NCBI GenBank assembly: GCA_938017825.1
Contig: CALIJE010000026.1
Coordinates: 1-49,135, forward strand
Length of the DNA: 49,135 bases
Direction: 5' to 3'
Source of the DNA: an uncultured Flavobacteriaceae bacterium
Lineage (GTDB): Bacteria > Bacteroidota > Bacteroidia > Flavobacteriales > Flavobacteriaceae
Shown: piece by piece, positions 17,539 through 25,445 of the stretch
Numbering within the stretch: the stretch's first letter is position 1
Layout: each line of letters starts with the position of its first letter
Translations under genes and position numbers: made by a program
The notes under the pieces: generated by a model
The model's input: only the letters and a program-made list of their open reading frames with translations
What the model was told of the DNA's origin: nothing
Databases searched by the model: none

Positions 17539-20204
17539 TAAAAGAAGTTTGTATTTTTAATGAGTTTTGCCATGAATTGTGAAAAGTATGAACCAAACCC
17601 TTTTCTATATTTTGTACGTTGTCGAATCTTTGAATTTTCCTCTTCCCTATTCAATTCAAAATCAATTTGAAAATAGGATGGTTCTTTAATTTGTTTTGGA
17701 GGATTTAAATCCATCATATTAATAAAACGTTCATATTCGTCGGCATCTTTGCTCTCGATACCGGAGGCAATGCGTTCGAGCCTTTGGTTTAGCAGTTTTA
17801 AGGCTTTTGCTGCTTTAGTGCTGATTTCACTGATAGGATCGTCTAACAATTGTTCTAAAAACGCGGCTTCCTTTTCATCTCCGATCATTACGATTTCATC
17901 TAGCAGTATCAATTTTGATTCTGTATCACAGTTTCTGAACAACTCTTCAAAAACGCTATAAGTTGTTCCATTTTCAAGTCCGCCACCATACGTATCAGTG
18001 CCTACAAAACGTTTCATTAAACCGTCTATTCTTTTTTTGGTTTGCGCCTTATCTTCTTTTTCCATCAGCTCTTGTAATAATGGGATTTCTCTTTCGTCCC
18101 CAAATAGTTCAATATCATCCAATAATTGTATAGTGTCGGCTAACTCATCTTGCCTAGGCACTGCAGGTAATTTCTCAATATAACCTTGTATCAGATCGAT
18201 CATCTGGGATTGCTTGGCTTCCCACTCCTCACCTTCCATTACCAATTCGGAGCTAGCTGTCAATTCTTGATTCTCATTGGCAATTTCGTCTAAGAGCCAA
18301 GAAGGCAATTCTACCGAGGGTGTAAAAGCAGGTGATTCTGTTTCTCTATCTATTTCTAAATCCTCTTCAACATTGTTAAGACTTACGTCAAAATCAAATA
18401 CTTCATTATTTTCAACTTTGGGAATTCGTAAGGGTGGCTCACCATTGTTAAAAACAATTTCGAAATCAATGTATTGGCTTAATTCGTCTTCTAGCTCAAA
18501 GGAAATTTCAACATTAGTTGGTGTGACCTTTTCAAAATCAACCTCAATGGCTTTAAGTGCATTTTCTAATTCTGCCGCAGTAGGTATCAAGACATCGTAT
18601 ATGACTATAATTTCTTCAACTTTAAGTTCCACGGTATGATTGATTTCCTTACTGATAGGCTGAACCAATTCGAAGTTTACCTCTATATCGATTGGGTCTT
18701 TGCTTTCGCTGGTTTTGCTTGGGACGACCAAAGGCAGAAATTCCAAGTCGATAATAACGTCTAAGCTGTTTGGATCGGCCAACTCGGTCTCTTGAGCATC
18801 CGGAACATACTTCTCATATGCCGCTTCGTAGACGACATCGAGGTCATTAATACTGGGATTCGTTTCACGGGGCTCTTGCACAGCCGTATCTGCTGTAGGG
18901 GTAACCAAGGGAAGGAAATCGGATGAGAACTCCACTTCGACGGCGTTGACATGAACCGATTCGGTTTTTACATCATCTTTCGATTTTGAATCGCTAATAC
19001 CCACTTCATTTTCCAGGCGTTCCAATTCTTTTGTTTGAGGAATTTCCTCTGATGCTTCTTCGAATTGATCGAGTTCTTGGGTTGTCGGCTCCTCAACGGG
19101 CAGATCTTCTGGAATATCGACATCATTAATACTAAGAATGCCTTCTGTAGGGAGCACACTCTCAGGAATTATCGCATTGATAGCTCCTAAAGCTTTGCTT
19201 GTTACGCTATAGTTACGTTCTTTCTTTTTTATGCTTTTTAAAAATGGAACATCTTCGGGAGTACCCAAATTGGCAATAGCATCTAGGATGGTAATTTTGA
19301 TCTCGGTAGAACAGCTCCAAAAAACCTTCTTCAACGTTGGCAAGGCGACCGTTAAATGAAAGGCTTTGATACAATCAATCGCCTCTTGTTTGATCTGATT
19401 GTCGCGGTGTTTAACCAATTCAACAATAGAGGAACCGGCATTGTTTTGATCATAGTATTTGATCAAGCGCAATGCGAACAAGACGACATACTTGTTTTTG
19501 GACACCAACCAAGCCTTGAAACTAGGCGGTATAAAATCGGTCTTATTACTAAGAACCTCTATTAATTTTAGTTGTTGCCATTCTGATATCTTATGACGCG
19601 TGCTATCCAAGAAATAACCGATGCCTTCTGAGTTCAAAGTTACGACAGCTATTTCAGCTTGTTTACGAATTGTTGTTCGCTTGTCATTTATGAATTTGGT
19701 CAGGAAACTATACGCTTCTTCGACTTCCATTCGAGTCAATTCCTGTATACCCGAAGAAATGACTTCCCAGCGCCAACTTTCCAGTTTTTTATATGAATCT
19801 TGATGAAGTTCTAAGTCTTGAAAAAGTTCAAATAACTTTTTTTGCGCAGCTCCTGAGACGTCTTTTCTAAGCTCTAATAATATTTCGGATATCGTTCTGC
19901 GCTTAAAGTCGTCTTTAAGCATATTGCGAACTTTTACCTTCAAATTTATATACAGGCTTTTCTCCTCCTTGGTACCAGTTTCATCATAAAAAATGAACTC
20001 ACTTATCATCGGAGAGAGTTTGGTCTTTAAAGCATTTTTTTTGGCCGTGTTTCCGGATATCTTGTTTCTAAAAAAGAAGATTGCCACAAAGTATACCAGC
20101 GCAATCCCAACGAATAACAACGTAAGGTCCCAAAGAACATCGGTATGAATTTTCGGGGCATCAATTAGCGATATCGCCTGATATGTTGGTAGGTATAATT
20201 TCAA
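17538..20204 (-). CDS. Membrane-anchored HEAT-repeat protein with long acidic linker
   Basis: 888 residues. One membrane helix (about 23-46) is followed by a basic stretch and a coiled or helical region. HEAT-like repeats occupy about 170-350 (for example KQEAIDCIKAFHLTVALPTL, IKITILDAIANLGTPEDVPFL). Residues 360-660 are very acidic and low-complexity, with recurring V-E-V-x-F-E/S..L-x-P units. A second HEAT block spans about 670-825 (LILLDEIVMIGDEKEAAFLEQLL). It is probably a cytoplasmic scaffold linking the response regulators to the synthase. The start is TTG, two bases after the previous stop; no ATG is available before the membrane helix. The gene shares one base with the synthase gene. 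Confidence 0.75.
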   Translation of the reverse strand: MKLYLPTYQAISLIDAPKIHTDVLWDLTLLFVGIALVYFVAIFFFRNKISGNTAKKNALKTKLSPMISEFIFYDETGTKEEKSLYINLKVKVRNMLKDDFKRRTISEILLELRKDVSGAAQKKLFELFQDLELHQDSYKKLESWRWEVISSGIQELTRMEVEEAYSFLTKFINDKRTTIRKQAEIAVVTLNSEGIGYFLDSTRHKISEWQQLKLIEVLSNKTDFIPPSFKAWLVSKNKYVVLFALRLIKYYDQNNAGSSIVELVKHRDNQIKQEAIDCIKAFHLTVALPTLKKVFWSCSTEIKITILDAIANLGTPEDVPFLKSIKKKERNYSVTSKALGAINAIIPESVLPTEGILSINDVDIPEDLPVEEPTTQELDQFEEASEEIPQTKELERLENEVGISDSKSKDDVKTESVHVNAVEVEFSSDFLPLVTPTADTAVQEPRETNPSINDLDVVYEAAYEKYVPDAQETELADPNSLDVIIDLEFLPLVVPSKTSESKDPIDIEVNFELVQPISKEINHTVELKVEEIIVIYDVLIPTAAELENALKAIEVDFEKVTPTNVEISFELEDELSQYIDFEIVFNNGEPPLRIPKVENNEVFDFDVSLNNVEEDLEIDRETESPAFTPSVELPSWLLDEIANENQELTASSELVMEGEEWEAKQSQMIDLIQGYIEKLPAVPRQDELADTIQLLDDIELFGDEREIPLLQELMEKEDKAQTKKRIDGLMKRFVGTDTYGGGLENGTTYSVFEELFRNCDTESKLILLDEIVMIGDEKEAAFLEQLLDDPISEISTKAAKALKLLNQRLERIASGIESKDADEYERFINMMDLNPPKQIKEPSYFQIDFELNREEENSKIRQRTKYRKGFGSYFSQFMAKLIKNTNFF

Positions 20205-20205
20205 A

Positions 20206-20589
20206 CTAAGCCTTGCTCATTTCTCTTTGCAAGCGCACCACCAATTCGGATGGACTTACGGGTTTGGATAAAAAGTCATTCGCACCAAGATCAAAAGCAC
20301 TGAGCACATTCTGCTCATTACCTGCAGAGGAGATTATGATGATCGGCACCTTGGAGCCTAAATCGTTTCTAACATAGTCTACTAGCTCAATGCCTGAAAA
20401 ATAAGGCATCATGATATCGCTGATAATTACATCTGGCAGTGCCCTCTGTAGTTCCTCTTTCATTTCTTTGCCATCAATACACAACACCACCTCGTAGCCC
20501 TCTTTTTCTAGCCTGAATTTTAAGAGTGAGGCGAGCATGGCATCATCTTCTGCCAATAGGAGTTTCGTACGTTGGGTATTGGTTTCCAT
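20206..20589 (-). CDS. Single-domain response regulator (CheY-like)
   Basis: 127 residues, a complete receiver domain with no output domain. The acidic pocket is EDD (14-16), the phospho-acceptor Asp58 is in VIISDIMMP, the switch Ser88 in IIISSAG and the conserved Lys109 in FLSKPVSP. Like CheY or Spo0F it must act by protein contact or pass phosphate on; the upstream REC-Hpt protein is the obvious partner, because an Hpt His can exchange phosphate with a receiver Asp. Its ATG overlaps the upstream stop (TAATG), and two bases separate it from the HEAT gene. Confidence 0.93.
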   Translation of the reverse strand: METNTQRTKLLLAEDDAMLASLLKFRLEKEGYEVVLCIDGKEMKEELQRALPDVIISDIMMPYFSGIELVDYVRNDLGSKVPIIIISSAGNEQNVLSAFDLGANDFLSKPVSPSELVVRLQREMSKA

Positions 20590-21620
20590 TAGTGTGCTTT
20601 AGTCAATTTTTCGAATTCCAGATCAAGCTGGTGCTCGATTCCAGGATACTCGGTAATAAAAAGTTCAAAAAGGGTATTCAGTTGTGTCAAGTCTCTTTGT
20701 TCCTTGCTACATTTTTCCATCTGAAGGACTAATTGATATAGACGATCGGTGCGCATCATGGCTAAACCAGATTTGATTTTATGTACAGCAAACCCAATCC
20801 CGTAAAAATCCTCTTTCTTAAGCTGAAACTTTAATGTGCCTACGAATTCCAAAACGTTTTGCTTAAACAGGTGTAAGAGTTCCGCCACTTGGTCTAGCTC
20901 GCCCATGCAGTCTTCATACAAATGATCTAAACTAACTGTTGAATCTTTCGAAAACGCTTGAGATTCCTCTACAACGATAGCCTCATTGACCTCCTCCAAC
21001 TTTTTTAAACCCATTTTATTGGTCAGGATTTTTATAAAAAGCGCATCAGCGCTATAGGGCTTCAGTAAATAGTCGTTCATTCCATGCAATTCAGAGTTGT
21101 CCATGTCCTGTATTCTAAAATCTGCGGTCAATGCGATGATCGGCAGCTGCCGTATAGCCTTGTTTTCGTGGCCTCGTATTATATCTGAAATCTCAAACCC
21201 GGTCATTTGTGGCATACGCAGATCCATGAGGACCAAATCGATTGTTTCAGTTTCCAAAACCTTCATGCCTTCAGCTCCACTGGCGGTCATAAAGGTGACA
21301 CAGCCCCATTTATCCAAATGCTTGGCCAATAGTCGTTGATTGAGATAGTTGTCCTCAAAAACCAGGATTCTTGTACCTTCGATAAGTTCTGCAGCAGCGT
21401 TCAGGGCGTTTTCTCCACCAGAATCGACCGCTTCCGAAGATCGCGAACTGGTTGTAGGAAGTATGCCTTCCCCGAAAACGGCATCTTCGAGTTGCTGCTT
21501 GAACAACTCAAATGATTTTTTTAGCGTGGTTGCTTCAGCGGTGCTCAACTCCTCGAACGAATATTCGCTGAGAAGTGATTCCACACGAGAAAGCCTTGTA
21601 AGTAATTCCTTTGGTCTCAA
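20589..21620 (-). CDS. REC-Hpt phosphorelay protein without kinase domain
   Basis: 343 residues. The N-terminal 60 are helical, possibly coiled coil. A receiver domain covers about 83-203: acidic pair at 89-90, phospho-acceptor Asp133 in LVLMDLRMP and Lys187 in LLKPYS. A histidine phosphotransfer domain covers about 228-340, with His280 in AVHKIKSG. There is no ATPase or dimerisation domain, so it cannot autophosphorylate and needs a kinase encoded elsewhere. It is the first gene of the six-gene operon and probably hands phosphate to or from the CheY-like protein below it. The start is TTG: a stop lies 16 codons upstream and no ATG occurs in that interval. Confidence 0.88.
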   Translation of the reverse strand: MRPKELLTRLSRVESLLSEYSFEELSTAEATTLKKSFELFKQQLEDAVFGEGILPTTSSRSSEAVDSGGENALNAAAELIEGTRILVFEDNYLNQRLLAKHLDKWGCVTFMTASGAEGMKVLETETIDLVLMDLRMPQMTGFEISDIIRGHENKAIRQLPIIALTADFRIQDMDNSELHGMNDYLLKPYSADALFIKILTNKMGLKKLEEVNEAIVVEESQAFSKDSTVSLDHLYEDCMGELDQVAELLHLFKQNVLEFVGTLKFQLKKEDFYGIGFAVHKIKSGLAMMRTDRLYQLVLQMEKCSKEQRDLTQLNTLFELFITEYPGIEHQLDLEFEKLTKAH

Positions 21621-21798
21621 TCCGGGGGACGTGTTTGGTTTGCGTGATGAAACTTTTTAAAAAGTATAAATGTTTTCCTACTTTCTAGGTCGTTCATTGT
21701 AAAACTCTACAATTAAGGTCTGCTAGGCAATAAAATGTTACCGAACCCCCGATTTCTGTTGTCAAATTGCTTTATTTGTAGGTATAAACACATTTGAT

Positions 21799-23088
21799 AT
21801 GAAAAAATTGACCCTTATTTTCTCTTTCCTAATACTTCTTTCATGCGGGGAAGACCAGAAAAAAACAGAGCTAACGCTTGAAGAGCGTGCAAAAAAAATA
21901 CACGAAAAAGTCATCACGATCGACACGCATGCCGATATCAATGTGAAGAATTTCACAGAAGAAAAAAATTATACCCAACGTCTTGAAACCCAAGTGAATC
22001 TTCCCAAGATGGAGGAAGGTGGTTTGGATGTCGCATGGCTGATCGTTTACACGGGCCAAGATACCTTAAGCGAAGAAGGCTATGCCAAGGCAAAAGACAA
22101 TGCAATGTCTAAATTCGATGCTATTCGTAGGCTTTGTGATGAGATGGCCAGCGACCGCATAGAGCTGGCGCTCACCTCGGATGACGTGCGGCGCATAAGT
22201 GCAGCCGGAAAAAAAGTGGCAATGATCGGAGTGGAAAACGCATATCCCATCGGGGAAGACCTTTCTAACTTTGAACGATATCAAAGAATGGGGGCACGCT
22301 ACATTTCCTTATCTCACAATGGTCACAGTCAATTCTGCGATTCGAATACCGGAGAAAAGGATAGCGTATGGTTACACAATGGTTTAAGTGAGCTAGGCAA
22401 AAAGGCTGTAGCAGAGATGAATAGACTTGGTATTATGATCGATGTTTCGCACCCTTCAAAAAAATCTATGGAGCAAATGATTCAACTGACCAAAGCGCCA
22501 TTGATAGCCTCCCATTCCTCTGCTAGGGCCTTGTGTGATCATAGTAGAAATTTAGACGATGACCAGCTGAAATTGATCAAGGAAAATGGCGGGGTAGTAC
22601 AGACAGTAGCATTCACTTCTTACTTGAACACCAAAAAACATGATGCCCGAGCGGCGTATATGAAGAAGGTCTACAACGCAGTGGCCGATTCAATGAACGT
22701 TGCCTGGTATGAACGTTCTCAGTTTGCGAGCTTAACGGAAGCGCAAATAGCCGACTATATGGAGTATCGCCCCAAGGTACTCAAAAGAGGTAACGAAATG
22801 GCGGCGACAATGAAAGATGCCCCCGCAGCTGTTGATGTGGGCGACTTGGTAGACCATATCGATTATATGGTTGAGTTGATTGGTATCGACCACGTAGGTA
22901 TTAGTTCAGATTTTGATGGTGGCGGCGGTATTGAGGGCTGGAGCGATGCTTCGGAAACCTTTAACGTTACCCTAGAATTGGTTAAACGGGGATACACAGA
23001 AGACGAAATAGAAAAACTTTGGGGAGGCAATCTACTACGGGTACTCGATAAGGTTCAGGAGGTAGCAGCAGAAATGCAAAAAACCTAA
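21799..23088 (+). CDS. Membrane dipeptidase (peptidase M19), lipoprotein
   Basis: 429-residue zinc dipeptidase of the renal dipeptidase family. The lipobox LLSC places the lipidated Cys at residue 16, so it sits in the periplasm or outer membrane. Zinc ligands are seen as HxD in TIDTHADIN (44 and 46), the bridging Glu in GVENAYPIG, His in DVSHPS and His in IASHSSARAL; the catalytic Asp is in GISSDFDGGGG. It is full length for the family and cleaves dipeptides, probably for nutrient uptake or peptidoglycan turnover. It is divergent from the REC-Hpt operon across 178 bases, and its 3' end overlaps the convergent thioesterase gene by four bases. Confidence 0.93.
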   Translation: MKKLTLIFSFLILLSCGEDQKKTELTLEERAKKIHEKVITIDTHADINVKNFTEEKNYTQRLETQVNLPKMEEGGLDVAWLIVYTGQDTLSEEGYAKAKDNAMSKFDAIRRLCDEMASDRIELALTSDDVRRISAAGKKVAMIGVENAYPIGEDLSNFERYQRMGARYISLSHNGHSQFCDSNTGEKDSVWLHNGLSELGKKAVAEMNRLGIMIDVSHPSKKSMEQMIQLTKAPLIASHSSARALCDHSRNLDDDQLKLIKENGGVVQTVAFTSYLNTKKHDARAAYMKKVYNAVADSMNVAWYERSQFASLTEAQIADYMEYRPKVLKRGNEMAATMKDAPAAVDVGDLVDHIDYMVELIGIDHVGISSDFDGGGGIEGWSDASETFNVTLELVKRGYTEDEIEKLWGGNLLRVLDKVQEVAAEMQKT

Positions 23089-23480
23089 GTTTGCTGCCCT
23101 AACCTGTCTTTTACGTATTCAACTTTGGTTTTTCCATGGGGCAACGGTTTGCCATCTGCCCCGAGGTTTACCATGATGATTGTGTCGACAGTGACTATGG
23201 TGTTACGCGTCATTTTATTACGCACCTCGCATTTTAGGGTTAAGGAAGATTTTCCAAAATTTATGACCTCTATTCCAATTTCTACGATATCACCTTGACT
23301 AGCGAAACTCATAAAATTGATTTCTGACATGTACTTCGTAACCACTTTGTTGTTTTCTAACTGAATAATGCTATAAAGCGCGGCTTCCTCGTCTATCCAT
23401 GCCAACAATCTTCCCCCAAACAAGGTGCCATTAGCGTTTAAATCCTCTGGTTTTACCCATTTTCTAGTATGAAACCTCAT
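23085..23480 (-). CDS. Acyl-CoA thioesterase, hotdog fold (YciA-like)
   Basis: 131 residues, one hotdog domain of the acyl-CoA thioesterase/BFIT-BACH group. The hotdog-helix segment is NANGTLFGGRLLAWIDEEAALYS (about 15-37), where Asn/Gly and the Asp near 30 form the active site of this clan. The strand YMSEINFMSFASQGDIVEIGIEV follows. Expected activity is hydrolysis of acyl-CoA esters in the cytoplasm; chain-length preference cannot be seen. It is 93 bases downstream of the DUF72 gene on the same strand. Confidence 0.88.
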   Translation of the reverse strand: MRFHTRKWVKPEDLNANGTLFGGRLLAWIDEEAALYSIIQLENNKVVTKYMSEINFMSFASQGDIVEIGIEVINFGKSSLTLKCEVRNKMTRNTIVTVDTIIMVNLGADGKPLPHGKTKVEYVKDRLGQQT

Positions 23481-23573
23481 AAATCTGTATTTAACGACAT
23501 GTGTTTATCTTTCTTGATATGCATGTACGATTACAAAATTACCAAAGAATATTGGCTTTGAACAGTTCTTGTT

Positions 23574-24452
23574 CTAATCGTGAAGCGTTTTGGGAATTTG
23601 CAGATTTGCACCCATTTTTTTATTCAACTTGTCAATAAAATAGGCCGATAATAATGGAGATGCCAATTCCATATTTTGATGCACGAAAAAATGAATGTTC
23701 TGCAGGCCCTGCTTCTTCCAATCGCACAATTTATCGACCCAATCATCCAAACGGGCATAATCAGATTCATGGTTGGCACCGACATACCGTATAAATGCCT
23801 CGTTATTGGTAAGTCGCATGTGCATTATATCTCTTCTACCGGCCGTATCGACAAGCGTATTGGAAATGTTATGCTCTTCGAGCAACTGATACAGTTCTTC
23901 TGCTACCGTTTCGTCTTCGAACCATTCTCGATGACGAAATTCTATGGATAGTGGAAATTCCTTGGGCCAATACCCCACAAATTTTTCTACCCTATCCCAA
24001 TTTTTAGGTCCAAAATTACTATGCAGTTGCAAAAAGATGGTGCCTAATTTGTCTTTTAGGTTAGCGGTAGCCTCTAAATAGTCATCAATTATAGGATAAA
24101 TAGCCTCGTTTAATCTTCTCCTATGGCTAATTCTGTTTGAAACTTTAGGAAAGAACTTAAAATTTGCCGGGGTTTTGTCATACCATTTTTCATACTGTTC
24201 CCTAGGAAAAATTCGATAGAACGTAGCATTCAATTCGATACTATTGAATTGCGATGCATAATAAACCAATTCATCTTTTGTACCGCGAGGGTAAAAGTTC
24301 TTAAGATCTTTGCGGTTCCATTTCGCACAACCAACGTAAATATTGGTACTCCCCGACTTTTTATGTTTAGAAAGAACTCCTTTCGTGTCCGTATGGTCCT
24401 TGGGCAAGCTAAAATCTATCAGTTCTGGGGTATCCGTACGTCCGAATTTCAT
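23574..24452 (-). CDS. DUF72 domain-containing protein
   Basis: 292 residues, one DUF72 TIM-barrel-like domain. Characteristic stretches are NIYVGCAKWNRKDLKNFYPRG (about 37-57), YYASQFNSIELNATFYRIF, FKFFPKVSNRISH and LSIEFRHREWF. The family is widespread and its biochemical role is not established; metal- or nucleotide-dependent chemistry has been suggested from the fold only. No signal peptide. About 120 bases separate it from the divergent promoter of the next plus-strand gene. Confidence 0.92.
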   Translation of the reverse strand: MKFGRTDTPELIDFSLPKDHTDTKGVLSKHKKSGSTNIYVGCAKWNRKDLKNFYPRGTKDELVYYASQFNSIELNATFYRIFPREQYEKWYDKTPANFKFFPKVSNRISHRRRLNEAIYPIIDDYLEATANLKDKLGTIFLQLHSNFGPKNWDRVEKFVGYWPKEFPLSIEFRHREWFEDETVAEELYQLLEEHNISNTLVDTAGRRDIMHMRLTNNEAFIRYVGANHESDYARLDDWVDKLCDWKKQGLQNIHFFVHQNMELASPLLSAYFIDKLNKKMGANLQIPKTLHD

Positions 24453-24551
24453 AGGCTGGCTATTGATGGCTGCATAAAATTAGGGAATTACCCATATTTT
24501 GGAATCTAAATATGGTATGTTTTCCAAAACCTTTGCATCAAATTGAAATAA

Positions 24552-24584
24552 TTGTTAAAAACTGTAACAATACACTTATATTTG
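24552..24584 (+). promoter_or_regulatory. Bacteroidota-type promoter
   Basis: TTG at 24552-24554 and an exact TATATTTG (TAnnTTTG) at 24577-24584, with a 22-base spacer, one or two bases longer than usual. Transcription would begin near 24591, leaving a leader of about 28 bases before the ATG at 24619. That start position supports the ATG over the TTG six bases upstream. Confidence 0.6.
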
Positions 24585-24618
24585 GTACTAACACGTCATA
24601 AATCTTAAACAATTGAAA

Positions 24619-25389
24619 ATGAAAACAGTAAAACTTTTAGTAGCCATGTTTGCTTTGGCGATTATGGTGCCAGTTCAAGCGCAAACAGCCGATGAGATTG
24701 TCAGCAGTTATTTAGAGAACATTGGTGGGGTAGAAAAATTAAAAGCACTTGAGGGGCTTAAGATTACTGCTAAATTAAACCAAATGGGGATGGAACTTCC
24801 TTTGGAAATCTACCAAATGAAAGATGGTAGAACCACTACTATTATTAGTGTTCAGGGAATGACAATAAAAGATCAGACGTTTGATGGCGAAACCTATTGG
24901 GGGAGCAATCAAATGACTATGCAGCCTGAAAAGAAGGACGCGGAAACCACTGAAAACTACAAATTAAACCTAAATGACTTTCCCGATGCCTTCATAGATT
25001 ATAAGGAAAAAGGATACACTGTTGAATTAATCGGTACTGAAACCTTTGATGGTGCAGAAACCTTCAAAGTTAAATTGACCAAGGAACCACATACGATCGA
25101 CGGTAAAGAAGTACAGGATGACACCTTTTACTACTTCGATACGGAGAATTTTGTTCCTATTGCCATGACAATGGAAGTAAAAAGCGGACCTGGCAAGGGT
25201 ATGGTACAAAAGATCACCTACAGTGATTACCAGGAAGTAGACGGACTTTATTTTGCCTTCTCTTGGACCATAGGTGCTGAGGGGCAACCTCAGAGTGCCC
25301 CGTTGACTATAGAGTCTATTGAGCTGAACCCCACTGCCGACGATAGTCTATTCGCGTTCCCCGAGACTGCGACTGAGTCCAAAAATTAG
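24619..25389 (+). CDS. Exported protein, LolA/outer-membrane lipoprotein-sorting-like
   Basis: 256 residues. A signal peptide ends at PVQAQ (about residue 22). The mature part opens TADEIVSSYLENIGGVEKLKAL, a common start of Bacteroidota periplasmic proteins related to LolA/LolB-type half-barrels. It continues as alternating strands, including DQTFDGETYWGSNQMTMQ and VDGLYFAFSWTIG. There is no Cys for lipidation and no catalytic motif. A lipid- or hydrophobe-binding periplasmic role is plausible by fold only. The ATG at 24619 is preferred over an in-frame TTG at 24613. A terminator separates it from the next gene. Confidence 0.75.
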   Translation: MKTVKLLVAMFALAIMVPVQAQTADEIVSSYLENIGGVEKLKALEGLKITAKLNQMGMELPLEIYQMKDGRTTTIISVQGMTIKDQTFDGETYWGSNQMTMQPEKKDAETTENYKLNLNDFPDAFIDYKEKGYTVELIGTETFDGAETFKVKLTKEPHTIDGKEVQDDTFYYFDTENFVPIAMTMEVKSGPGKGMVQKITYSDYQEVDGLYFAFSWTIGAEGQPQSAPLTIESIELNPTADDSLFAFPETATESKN

Positions 25390-25403
25390 TATTAACATAT
25401 TTG

Positions 25404-25429
25404 AAAGGCCCTTAACGGGGCCTTTTTTT
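25404..25429 (+). terminator. Rho-independent terminator
   Basis: Stem AAAGGCCC (25404-25411) with GGGCCTTT (25418-25425), loop of six, then a T-run to 25429. It lies between the exported protein gene and the BNR-repeat gene and should end or attenuate transcription; the next ATG is only 17 bases on. Confidence 0.85.
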
Positions 25430-25445
25430 AATCAACCCTAAGAAC

